Made by a program: the position numbers and the translations under genes
Shown here: piece by piece, positions 55,204 to 62,961 of the stretch
Layout of the letters: each line of letters opens with the position of its first letter
Numbering within the stretch: position 1 is the first letter of the stretch
NCBI RefSeq assembly: GCF_000285535.1
Contig: NZ_HE610985.1
Span: 735,086-799,085 of the forward strand
Length of the DNA stretch: 64,000 nucleotides
Direction of reading: 5' to 3'
Source of the DNA: Bacillus timonensis
GTDB lineage: Bacteria; Bacillota; Bacilli; Bacillales; Bacillaceae_L
The notes under the pieces: generated by a model
Database searches by the model: none
What the model saw: the letters and a program-made list of their open reading frames with translations, nothing else
Told to the model about the DNA's origin: nothing

Positions 55204-55596
55204 TTAATTTATTGTAGTTGTAAAAATACGGTGGACCAGTCCAATGAGCAGTAAAACAAAATAAGCAACCGTTGAAGTTAAAAAAACGAATCTCCAAGAC
55301 TTTCTCACTACCTTCATCATTTCTATCTCTCGGCTCTTCCTCCATGTAACGAAACCCATAAACAAAATAGACATGATGAGGAAAAGAATGATCAGCCAAA
55401 GCATGCTCTTTCCAACAATCACAAGCAAAAGGTAATGCACTGCGATGAGAAAAAATACAGTCGTGACATCAACAGATAGAAAAAATGATTTTCGAGTGTT
55501 TTTTAAAATAAATCTACTAATTATGTAGACTAGTAAAAATCCTAATAAAGGAACTGTAACAAATGTCGCAGCTATACTAGCAAAAAAATTGACCAT
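55204..55596 (-). CDS. DUF3397-type membrane protein
   Basis: 130 residues with four hydrophobic helices (about 3-25, 38-58, 61-83, 107-127) and a short basic loop (TWRKSREIEMMKVVRKSWR). It resembles the DUF3397 family seen next to panE and bshC in Bacillaceae. No function known. An overlapping frame at 55133-55399 is not supported. Confidence 0.75.
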   Translation of the reverse strand: MVNFFASIAATFVTVPLLGFLLVYIISRFILKNTRKSFFLSVDVTTVFFLIAVHYLLLVIVGKSMLWLIILFLIMSILFMGFVTWRKSREIEMMKVVRKSWRFVFLTSTVAYFVLLLIGLVHRIFTTTIN

Positions 55597-55599
55597 TCC

Positions 55600-56475
55600 C
55601 TATCCCCCTTTTATTTCAAGCCCTTTTATAGAATCAAAAAGAAATTGTATGACTGCTACTTCTTGTTTTAATTTTTCAGCTTCAACTAACAAATATCCTA
55701 AAATCGCATCAACCTCTGTTTTTCTCCCCTCCTCAATGTCTCGAAGCATAGAAGATTTATTTTCAGCAGTATTTTTGCAAATCGTGGTCACAAGCTCCCA
55801 CATTTCGTTTTTATTAGAAGGAATGACAGAAATGATGTCATTAAAGACAGCATTCATTTGATTGTGAAAATATTCATTATGGAGCAATTCCCCATTTCTG
55901 ACGCCATAAAGGGCTGTTAACGGATTGATTACAGCATTTGCAATGAGCTTAGATGATATGATTTCATACCAATTTTTATGAAATTCGATTGGAAAATTAT
56001 AAATCTCCTTATCTAAACCATAATTCTTTCCTTTAAAAACCCCTATCTTTGTTCGACCTATTCCAGTATGTATGACAGTCGTTTCATTTATCTTAAATGC
56101 CCCGTGTTCCACAACTCCAACAAGAATATTAGGATTTTCGAGTTGTTTCATCATGTTGATATGGCTCATTCCGTTTTGAAGGAAGCAAATAGTTTGGACT
56201 TTTTCTAAATCTTGAACATTTGATAAAACGTCATTTAATGTATATTGTTTGACTGCAATGAAGACTAGATCTTTGTCTAGAACAGAAGAGCTACTTGTTA
56301 CAGCTTGTACACGAAATGTTTTTGAAAAATTTTGTTTGTTGATTGTTACACCTATTTTATTAATTTCATCAGCCTGGTGTGTAGTTCTAGTGTATACGGT
56401 AACATCATTGTTTTCTGACAGATAGCCCGCAAATAGTAACCCGATGGAACCTCCACCGATTATTCCAATTTTCAT
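55600..56475 (-). CDS. panE: 2-dehydropantoate 2-reductase
   Basis: 291 residues from MKIGIIGGGSIGLLFAGYL. It reduces ketopantoate to pantoate with NADPH in pantothenate synthesis. The Rossmann loop GGGSIG, the NGMSHI segment and the catalytic-Lys block SSKLIANAVINPLTALYGVRNG are present. Start follows GGAGTGG. With coaBC at the other end of the window, two coenzyme A steps are encoded here. Confidence 0.92.
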   Translation of the reverse strand: MKIGIIGGGSIGLLFAGYLSENNDVTVYTRTTHQADEINKIGVTINKQNFSKTFRVQAVTSSSSVLDKDLVFIAVKQYTLNDVLSNVQDLEKVQTICFLQNGMSHINMMKQLENPNILVGVVEHGAFKINETTVIHTGIGRTKIGVFKGKNYGLDKEIYNFPIEFHKNWYEIISSKLIANAVINPLTALYGVRNGELLHNEYFHNQMNAVFNDIISVIPSNKNEMWELVTTICKNTAENKSSMLRDIEEGRKTEVDAILGYLLVEAEKLKQEVAVIQFLFDSIKGLEIKGG

Positions 56476-56576
56476 AGTTTCCACTCCATATTTCGACCTA
56501 CTATCATTTTATCAAAAAGTCAGACAAAATGACTAGTGTACCTTATTAAAAGGTGAGCAAAATTTTACAACATACG

Positions 56577-56604
56577 AAAACCCCAAAGGAAACACCCTTT
56601 GGGG
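56577..56604 (-). terminator. Terminator after the acyl-CoA carboxylase operon
   Basis: A perfect 9-bp stem CCCCAAAGG/CCTTTGGGG with a 6-nt loop and short T-run on the minus strand, 18 nt past the carboxyltransferase stop. Confidence 0.85.
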
Positions 56605-56621
56605 ATACACTTCGTATCTAA

Positions 56622-58163
56622 TTATACTGGATATACAGGATGTTTCTTATGGCCAAATTCAATTTCTTTACTTTCATAAAAAGCCAAACGGTTAATAAGA
56701 ACTTCCCGTAATTCTACAGCAGGGACAATATCGTCAACAATAAGCTCAGATGCAAGCTTGTAGATATCAATTGTCTCCTTATAATCCTGTTGTTTCTGTT
56801 GAACAAACGACATTCGTTCTTTCGGATCTTCAATTTCATTGATTTTGTTTGAATAAACCGCATTAACCGCTGCTTCAGGTCCCATAACCGCAATTTGAGC
56901 GGTAGGAAGGGCAACACAGTAATCAGGATCAAACGCAGGACCTGCCATTGCATAAAGACCAGCACCATATGCCTTTCGAACGATAACGGATATTTTAGGC
57001 ACAGTTGCAGAACTCATTGCTGCAATCAACTTCGCTCCATGTCGGATGATTCCTGCTCTTTCAACTTTTGTTCCAATCATGAATCCAGGGACATCCGCCA
57101 AAAACACCAATGGGATATGGAACGCATCACATAATGTAATAAATTTAGCAGCTTTGTCCGCAGAATCCACGAACAAGACGCCACCCTTTACTTTTGGCTG
57201 ATTAGCAATAATTCCTACTGGTTTTCCGTCGATACGGGCAAGACCCGTTATAATTTCAGGCGCGAACAGCTTTTTCACTTCATAAAAGCTGCCTTCATCA
57301 ATAAGGGTATCAATCCCTTCATACATATTAAAAGGAGCATTCTGATTGACAGGAATGATTTCTTCCAAGCTTTTTCCAGCTTTAGGTGATACCCCTTCTA
57401 CATTTGATGGTTTTTTCAAGTAATTTGCAGGGAAAAATTTCAAATACCTACGTGCACTTTGAATGGCTTCTTCTTCATTTGCCGCAAGTACATCACCACA
57501 ACCACTTACCGTACAGTGCATTCTTGCACCGCCCATTTCTTCTAATGTCACCTTCTCACCAATGACTTTTTCAGCCATCCGTGGTGAACCTAAATACATT
57601 GATGCATTTTTATCGACCATAATCACAATATCGCAAAAAGCAGGTATGTATGCTCCACCCGCTGCTGAGGGACCAAATAAAATACAAATCTGTGGAATCA
57701 TTCCCGAGAGTTTTACTTGATTATGGAAAATTCGTCCTGCCCCACGACGGTTTGGAAACATTTCAAGCTGATCTGTTATCCGTGCTCCAGCTGAATCTAC
57801 TAAATATAAAAGTGGCACGCGAAGTTTCTCCGCAGTTTCTTGGATGCGAATGATTTTTTCAACGGTTCGGGCTCCCCACGAGCCCGCTTTAACGGTTGAA
57901 TCATTCGCCATCACACAAACTTTCTGACCATTTATTTCTCCAAGTGCGGTAACAACACCGTCAGCTGGAAGATCTCCAGCCGTATTGTTAGCAAACTTCC
58001 CATCCTCTTGATAGATACCATTATCAAATAGAAGTCGAAGGCGATCTCGGACGAATAATTTATTTTGTTCTTTAAGTTTTTGGTGATATTTTTCGTGCCC
58101 TCCGGCTTCAATTTCTTTACTTTTTTCTATGAGTTTTTGATCTAAATTCTTTGTATGAAGCAT
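56622..58163 (-). CDS. Acyl-CoA carboxylase, carboxyltransferase (beta) subunit
   Basis: 513 residues, the MmdA/PccB-type carboxyltransferase with fused N- and C-crotonase halves. It moves carboxyl from carboxybiotin to a short acyl-CoA; the actual substrate (propionyl-, methylcrotonyl- or acetyl-CoA) cannot be told from sequence. GPSAAGGAYIPAF, GGARMH (oxyanion), DVPGFMIGTKVERAGIIRHG and RKAYGAGLYAM are typical. Similar to B. subtilis YngE. Last gene of a three-gene operon with a cre site upstream. Confidence 0.92.
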   Translation of the reverse strand: MLHTKNLDQKLIEKSKEIEAGGHEKYHQKLKEQNKLFVRDRLRLLFDNGIYQEDGKFANNTAGDLPADGVVTALGEINGQKVCVMANDSTVKAGSWGARTVEKIIRIQETAEKLRVPLLYLVDSAGARITDQLEMFPNRRGAGRIFHNQVKLSGMIPQICILFGPSAAGGAYIPAFCDIVIMVDKNASMYLGSPRMAEKVIGEKVTLEEMGGARMHCTVSGCGDVLAANEEEAIQSARRYLKFFPANYLKKPSNVEGVSPKAGKSLEEIIPVNQNAPFNMYEGIDTLIDEGSFYEVKKLFAPEIITGLARIDGKPVGIIANQPKVKGGVLFVDSADKAAKFITLCDAFHIPLVFLADVPGFMIGTKVERAGIIRHGAKLIAAMSSATVPKISVIVRKAYGAGLYAMAGPAFDPDYCVALPTAQIAVMGPEAAVNAVYSNKINEIEDPKERMSFVQQKQQDYKETIDIYKLASELIVDDIVPAVELREVLINRLAFYESKEIEFGHKKHPVYPV

Positions 58164-58180
58164 GATTGACCTCCTATCAA

Positions 58181-58393
58181 TTATTCTAGTACAAGTAATA
58201 CGTCGTCCTCATTTACAAAGTCACCTATTTCAACTTTTACATTCGAAATCTTACCAACTACTTCACTTTCAATAGGAATTTCCATTTTCATTGATTCCAG
58301 CACAACCACAACTTGACCTTCATGTATTTCTTCACCTTCTGAAACCAATACTTGTAAAACTGTACCTGCCATACTTGCTGTTATTTCCTTCAT
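58181..58393 (-). CDS. Biotin carboxyl carrier (BCCP-like) protein
   Basis: 70 residues, a single biotinyl domain. The biotin lysine is in VVLESMKMEIPIES (about 36). It starts MKEITASMAGTVLQVLVSEGE. Two nucleotides separate it from the carboxylase gene. It is the minimal carrier form used in yngHB-type operons, distinct from fatty-acid AccB, which is longer. Confidence 0.93.
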   Translation of the reverse strand: MKEITASMAGTVLQVLVSEGEEIHEGQVVVVLESMKMEIPIESEVVGKISNVKVEIGDFVNEDDVLLVLE

Positions 58394-58395
58394 CT

Positions 58396-59736
58396 TTAGT
58401 TCCTCCTCAAGTTTTGTAAATAGTTGGTCGTATATTCTCCTTTAAGAAAGGAATCCTCAATAATGACTTCTTGAAATAATGGGATATTTGTTTTTATTCC
58501 TTTAATCATAATTTGATTAAGATACTTTTGAGCTATTTGAATGGTTTCTTTTCGGTCATTACCTTTTACAATAATTTTGGCAATCATTGGGTCGTAAAAT
58601 GGTGAAACTGAAGTTCCTACTTCATATCCATTATCAACTCGAACATTCTGTACATCTAAAGGCAGAGTATATTCCTCAATTTTTCCTGGTGACGGAAAGA
58701 ATTTGATTGGGTCTTCTGCATAAACGCGAAACTCAATAGAATGTCCTGTTAAGATAATTTCTTTTTGGGACAAAGGTAATTTTTCACCCCTTGCAACGAG
58801 CAGCTGCCATTTCACAAGGTTGATATTGGTAATCATCTCTGTAATCGCATGCTCAACCTGAAGTCTTGTATTCATCTCTAAAAAGTAAAAGTTTTCTTCT
58901 TCATCGACAATAAATTCAATTGTTCCAGCATTCGTATATTGGACAAATGCTGCTGCCTTTTTAGCAGCATTACAGATTTTTTCACGTGTTTCTTTAGAAA
59001 GAAAAGGAGACGGTGTTTCCTCAATTACTTTTTGATTTCGTCGTTGAATCGAACAATCTCTTTCAAAGAGATGCACAATGTTTCCATGATGATCCCCAAA
59101 AATCTGCACCTCAATATGCCTTGCATTTGGAATAAATTTTTCAATGAATACCTCATCGTTTCCAAAATACGATTTAGCTCGAGTCTTAGTTGTTTGAAAT
59201 GCCTTTTGTAATTCTTCTTCGGAATGACAACAAACCATCCCGATTCCACCCCCACCACCACTTGCTTTTAGCATAACTGGGTAGCCATATTCCGCTGCAA
59301 GTATACAGGCTTCATCAATTGTCTGGATGCCACAATCGCTTCCCGGGACTACCGGGACCCCCGCATCAATCATAGTTTGTCTCGCTTTGACCTTATCCCC
59401 CATTAAGGAAATAATCGAGGGTGATGGTCCGATAAAAACAATTGATCTTTTCGCAATTGCCTCAGCAAAACTTGCATTTTCTGACAAGAAGCCATAACCA
59501 GGATGGACGCCATCCACTTGCTCACGCTCTGCAATTTCGATAATTTTATCCATTTGAAGATAAGATTTCAGAACGGGAGGCTCACCGATTCGGTGCGCAA
59601 CGGTTGCTTGTTTGACAAACGGCAACTCCCTGTCCGCATCTGAATAGACAGCAACCGTTTCGATTCCCATCTCATGACATGTTTTAATGATCCTAGAAGC
59701 GATTTCTCCCCTGTTTGCAATCAACACTTTTTTCAA
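58396..59736 (-). CDS. Acyl-CoA carboxylase, biotin carboxylase subunit
   Basis: 446 residues of AccC type. It carboxylates biotin using ATP and bicarbonate. KKVLIANRGEIASRII, the glycine-rich KASGGGGGIGM (B-loop), ERDCSIQRRNQKVIEE and EMNTRLQVEHAITEM are present. Start is a TTG after AAAGGGG. The set is a second, probably catabolic, carboxylase rather than the fatty-acid AccBC, which is not in this window. Confidence 0.93.
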   Translation of the reverse strand: MKKVLIANRGEIASRIIKTCHEMGIETVAVYSDADRELPFVKQATVAHRIGEPPVLKSYLQMDKIIEIAEREQVDGVHPGYGFLSENASFAEAIAKRSIVFIGPSPSIISLMGDKVKARQTMIDAGVPVVPGSDCGIQTIDEACILAAEYGYPVMLKASGGGGGIGMVCCHSEEELQKAFQTTKTRAKSYFGNDEVFIEKFIPNARHIEVQIFGDHHGNIVHLFERDCSIQRRNQKVIEETPSPFLSKETREKICNAAKKAAAFVQYTNAGTIEFIVDEEENFYFLEMNTRLQVEHAITEMITNINLVKWQLLVARGEKLPLSQKEIILTGHSIEFRVYAEDPIKFFPSPGKIEEYTLPLDVQNVRVDNGYEVGTSVSPFYDPMIAKIIVKGNDRKETIQIAQKYLNQIMIKGIKTNIPLFQEVIIEDSFLKGEYTTNYLQNLRRN

Positions 59737-59816
59737 GAATTTCTACCCCTTTCCCAACGAGACATTAGGATATAATATAAAATTTCAACACTCATCTACA
59801 TTTTCCTGCACATAAT

Positions 59817-59830
59817 TGAAAGCGTTTACT
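59817..59830 (-). promoter_or_regulatory. Catabolite-responsive element (cre) upstream of the acyl-CoA carboxylase operon
   Basis: TGAAAGCGTTTACT fits the CcpA consensus TGWAARCGYTWNCW at every position. It lies about 80 bp before the biotin carboxylase start and about 35 bp before the candidate -10 box of ylbP, so it could act on either. Confidence 0.65.
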
Positions 59831-59839
59831 ATATTTTTC

Positions 59840-59870
59840 TACAGAATTTTTTGTAATTTTGTTATATAAT
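59840..59870 (+). promoter_or_regulatory. Candidate promoter for ylbP
   Basis: A perfect TATAAT at 59865-59870 with a weak -35 (TACAGA, 19-bp spacer). The gene starts 55 bp further on. Confidence 0.45.
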
Positions 59871-59925
59871 GAATATATTGTCATCATTACAGATTCTCAT
59901 AGATGAATCACAAGGGGGATATCAA

Positions 59926-60399
59926 ATGTATACGGCAAAAGTTGAGAAATTATTAGTAAACTATAAAACACTTGAAGAATTTAAAGATTTCAAGGAATAT
60001 GGTCTCCAGGAACTATCCATGCTTGAAGACCTTGAATCAAATATTATTGAAAATGATAGCGTTTCACCTTTTTACGGAATTTACTATGGTGATAAATTAG
60101 TGGCCCGAATGAGCCTTTATCGTGTTGACAAAAAATTCAACAAATATTTTGATCCCGCTCAAGACTATTTAGAGCTTTGGAAACTTGAAGTACTACCAAA
60201 CTATCAGAAAAAAGGCTTTGGAAAAGCCCTAGTGGACTATGCAAAATCATATAACCTACCGATTAAGACAAACCCACGTGTAAAATCTTCAGAATTTTGG
60301 GAGAAAATGGGGTTTTCACCTGCAGCTTACAACATGGAACGTGACCTTGGAGAAAACCCTCTACTTTGGTTTCCAGAAGGTGTAAACGAAATAGACTAG
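59926..60399 (+). CDS. ylbP: GNAT-family N-acetyltransferase YlbP
   Basis: 157 residues from MYTAKVEKLLVNYKTLEEF, after AAGGGGGAT. The acetyl-CoA binding segment LEVLPNYQKKGFGKALVDYA (about 105-124) marks the GNAT fold; EFWEKMGFSP is motif B. Substrate unknown. Same position and length as B. subtilis YlbP. An upstream ATG at 59869 lies within the -10 box and is unlikely. Confidence 0.9.
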   Translation: MYTAKVEKLLVNYKTLEEFKDFKEYGLQELSMLEDLESNIIENDSVSPFYGIYYGDKLVARMSLYRVDKKFNKYFDPAQDYLELWKLEVLPNYQKKGFGKALVDYAKSYNLPIKTNPRVKSSEFWEKMGFSPAAYNMERDLGENPLLWFPEGVNEID

Positions 60400-60424
60400 A
60401 CCAAGAATAGCGCTATGCATAAAG

Positions 60425-60456
60425 AAAAACAGCTGAACATAATGTCAGCTGTTTTT
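60425..60456. terminator. Bidirectional terminator between ylbP and rsfA
   Basis: A 12-bp perfect stem AAAAACAGCTGA/TCAGCTGTTTTT with an 8-nt loop; works for both converging genes. Confidence 0.92.
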
Positions 60457-60459
60457 ACG

Positions 60460-61077
60460 TTATTTTTCAACTCTTTCCAAATTCCCATTTCGATCCATTT
60501 GAAATTTCACCTTTTTGCTTCTTTCGTCCTCCTGAAGAACCACCATTTTGCGAGCTCGTTCCATAATTTCAATTAATGCCTTATAATCTTCTTCAATTAA
60601 TTGAATATTACTTTCCAATGTATTTTTTTGAGCACTTAAAGTTTTGACCTGCTCTTGGAGCTTACTTATTTGATGGTTCAAACTTTTATTTTCATTGACT
60701 ACATTTTGGAGCTCATTCTCGGTTTTTTCATATTCTTCAAGGAATCGGATGACATCCCGAAGTTGCAATTCCGAAGTCTGCCTACTTACACTTTCTGCTA
60801 TTTCTGGTTCAGCTTGTTGTTGCTGAATTGGTTCTCCATTAGTATGTTTTTTTAACGCTTTTCGCTGTTTTTTAGCAAGCTCAATTCCAGATTTATATTG
60901 TTTGCGGACATATGAATTCCATCTAAAACCACATGCAGCTGCAGTCCGTGATAATGTACGTCCCACTTCTTCAAATGCACCTAATTGTGTTCCCCCTTCA
61001 CGAATATGGCGCAATACTACCTCAGCAAGCAATAAATCTTCATCTTGAGTCCATGCATCTTGACGTGTTGATGTCAT
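60460..61077 (-). CDS. rsfA: RsfA-family prespore transcription factor
   Basis: 205 residues: an N-terminal Myb/SANT-like DNA-binding domain (about 6-60, DAWTQDEDLLLAEVVL and CGFRWNSYVRKQY), a Gln/Glu linker and a C-terminal coiled coil (about 105-180). In B. subtilis RsfA is made under sigma-F and tunes forespore genes. Paralogues exist in most Bacillus; the ylbO position favours RsfA. No clear sigma-F promoter was found upstream. Confidence 0.85.
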   Translation of the reverse strand: MTSTRQDAWTQDEDLLLAEVVLRHIREGGTQLGAFEEVGRTLSRTAAACGFRWNSYVRKQYKSGIELAKKQRKALKKHTNGEPIQQQQAEPEIAESVSRQTSELQLRDVIRFLEEYEKTENELQNVVNENKSLNHQISKLQEQVKTLSAQKNTLESNIQLIEEDYKALIEIMERARKMVVLQEDERSKKVKFQMDRNGNLERVEK

Positions 61078-61162
61078 ATCTTTTCCCTCCTAAACTTCTT
61101 TTTACACATATATATGCATGTAGTAGAAAAGATAGACTATACACACTCTAGCAAGAAAAGAA

Positions 61163-61927
61163 TTATTCCTTTTGCATGATTTTCCGGACAGCCACAAGGT
61201 GTTCATTAGATACCCACAATGCAGAGCATTCCTTGATTTCTTCAATCATTCTTTCCCTTAATCCAGTAGCTGCCCATTTTCTATTTACAACTTTTTTATA
61301 TGCTTTTACTACTTTATTACTATGTACTATTTCTTTAGCAATAAAATCTTTACAGCTCTTGATAGAATTGTCCTCTGGAAAAACTTGTTGAATAAAACCA
61401 AGTGCTTTCCCTTCCTTAGCAGAGATAATTTCCCCAGTTAAAAGGAGATGGTATGCTTTATCGATCATCATTCTTTCTAGTAGCATAGTTGCACCACCCC
61501 ATCCTGTTGTAATACCTTGTTTACCTTGAACAAAACCGAATCTACTTTCATCTGATGCTAGTCTATAATCACAAGCAGTCGCAAGTTCACACCCTCCCCC
61601 TATTGCTAGTCCGTTCAATAGAGCAATTGTCGGCTTTGATAAAGTGGCCAATGTGTGTAATATCATTCCCATTTTCATGAGCATTTTGTAAGCTTCTTCT
61701 TCTGTTTGAAGATTTTGAAAGACAGATAAATCTCCACCTGAACAAAATGCTTTTGACCCAGTTCCCGTAATAACCAAAACCTTATCATCATCATTTTCTT
61801 CAACCTCATTGAGGGTTTTTTCAATTCCATCCATAATATCATAATCTATTGCATTCCATTTTTCAGGCCGATTGATTGTAAACCAAACGATTCCATCTTT
61901 ATCTCGTTTTACTATGTATTTTGACAT
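61163..61927 (-). CDS. Enoyl-CoA hydratase/isomerase family protein
   Basis: 254 residues, crotonase fold. FCSGGDLSVF and GLAIGGGCELATACDYRLAS form the oxyanion hole. It probably hydrates or isomerises an acyl-CoA; the catalytic Glu pair typical of true hydratases is not obvious, so the reaction is uncertain. The second of two adjacent ATGs (MSKYIVKR) has better spacing to AAGGGG; the frame continues 27 codons upstream unrelated to the family. Not found here in B. subtilis. Confidence 0.85.
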   Translation of the reverse strand: MSKYIVKRDKDGIVWFTINRPEKWNAIDYDIMDGIEKTLNEVEENDDDKVLVITGTGSKAFCSGGDLSVFQNLQTEEEAYKMLMKMGMILHTLATLSKPTIALLNGLAIGGGCELATACDYRLASDESRFGFVQGKQGITTGWGGATMLLERMMIDKAYHLLLTGEIISAKEGKALGFIQQVFPEDNSIKSCKDFIAKEIVHSNKVVKAYKKVVNRKWAATGLRERMIEEIKECSALWVSNEHLVAVRKIMQKE

Positions 61928-62012
61928 CATTATCCCCTTATCCTTTTTACCTTTATTGTACTGGTAATGCTGGAATTCGCAACACTGATAAGTTGGAAAT
62001 TTGGACAAAATA

Positions 62013-62048
62013 AAAAGCGTGTTGATACCACTGTATCAACACGCTTTT
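62013..62048 (-). terminator. Terminator after rpmF
   Basis: A perfect 16-bp stem AAAAGCGTGTTGATAC/GTATCAACACGCTTTT with a 4-nt loop and flanking T-rich tail, 16 nt past the rpmF stop. Confidence 0.93.
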
Positions 62049-62063
62049 AACTTGTTAACAAAA

Positions 62064-62237
62064 TTATTTGTTAACAACTTCTTTTCCTTTGTAACTACCG
62101 CATTCTTTACATACGCGGTGTGCTAATTTCATTTCACCACAATTTGGGCATGCCACCATACCTGGCACTTGTAATTTGAAATGTGTACGACGTAATCTTT
62201 TTCTAGTCTTAGATGTTCTTCTAAAAGGTACAGCCAT
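62064..62237 (-). CDS. rpmF: Ribosomal protein L32
   Basis: 57 residues from [17 protein letters not shown]. The zinc form: CPNCGE and CKECG supply four Cys. The ATG follows GGAGGTGG. A neighbour of ylbN, as in most bacteria. Confidence 0.97.
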   Translation of the reverse strand: MAVPFRRTSKTRKRLRRTHFKLQVPGMVACPNCGEMKLAHRVCKECGSYKGKEVVNK

Positions 62238-62276
62238 TATTCCCACCTCCTTAAAAAAAATAGATCAAGATGGATT

Positions 62277-62795
62277 TTATTCGTCTTCAAAGAATTTTGC
62301 TAGTCCTGCCAATCGGGGATCAATCTTGTTCTTCTTATCGTCTTCAGTAATAACTTCCCAATCTTGTCCTGACTGTGGTGCAGCATCTTCAGAATTCGAA
62401 TCATCACAAAAAATCTGAATTGGTATTTCAAGTAAAATATTTTCCTTGATTATTGGAAGTAAATCAATTACTTCTCCACGTACTTGATGAATATCATCAT
62501 CCGACTCTAGGTCAAAATCAGATGTTTCTCTAAGTAAAAACGTTTCAGTTGTTCTAATCTCGAATGGAAATTTCACATCAACCAAAGTTCGAGAACAAGG
62601 TAAAATCATAGACCCTGAAATTGTTAAATGGAAGCTAGCTTTTGTAGAGCTAAGATCAGCACGACCGGTTACTTGTACAGGAGTAATGTCTCGAATTGAT
62701 TTATCAATCTCCATTAAGTCTCTTACATCCACAATTTCATCAATCATTAGACCTTTTTGAGCCAACTGATTTAATTGATTAATTGTCCATTTCAA
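62277..62795 (-). CDS. ylbN: YceD/DUF177 family protein YlbN
   Basis: 172 residues with the DUF177 core: the SGSMILPCSRTLVDVKFPFE block and IDLLPIIKENILLEIPIQIFC. The family is tied to 23S rRNA and L32 by gene linkage; the precise role is unsettled. It lies 39 nt before rpmF and is divergent from tmcAL. Confidence 0.93.
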   Translation of the reverse strand: MKWTINQLNQLAQKGLMIDEIVDVRDLMEIDKSIRDITPVQVTGRADLSSTKASFHLTISGSMILPCSRTLVDVKFPFEIRTTETFLLRETSDFDLESDDDIHQVRGEVIDLLPIIKENILLEIPIQIFCDDSNSEDAAPQSGQDWEVITEDDKKNKIDPRLAGLAKFFEDE

Positions 62796-62846
62796 GTGAA
62801 ATCACCTCGAAGCGCAACAAAGGTAATTATAGCTTTGCGGATTACA

Positions 62847-62875
62847 TTTGTCAATATTTTTTCTTTACACTATAC
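62847..62875 (+). promoter_or_regulatory. Sigma-A promoter of tmcAL
   Basis: TTGTCA, a 17-bp spacer and TATACT on the plus strand, 86 bp before the tmcAL ATG. Confidence 0.75.
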
Positions 62876-62881
62876 TAATTG

Positions 62882-62897
62882 TGTAGATACTTATCTA
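62882..62897. repeat. Inverted repeat at the tmcAL transcription start
   Basis: GTAGATA and its complement TATCTAC separated by two bases, beginning about 7 bp after the -10 box. It could be an operator or a short 5' hairpin. Confidence 0.45.
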
Positions 62898-62961
62898 CTA
62901 TATCAGCTTTTCCAAAAAAATGATATTTAAAAATAAGTTTTTTCATAAAGGAGTAACAGAT

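Noticed and set aside
55133..55399. 88-residue open frame overlapping the DUF3397 gene
   Set aside because: Composition (His, Phe, Cys, Asn rich) and lack of family pattern mark it as an out-of-frame shadow of the membrane protein gene.
61078..61162. Sigma-F or sigma-G promoter for rsfA
   Set aside because: TGCATA and TGTATA elements occur upstream, but no matching -10 at proper spacing was found.
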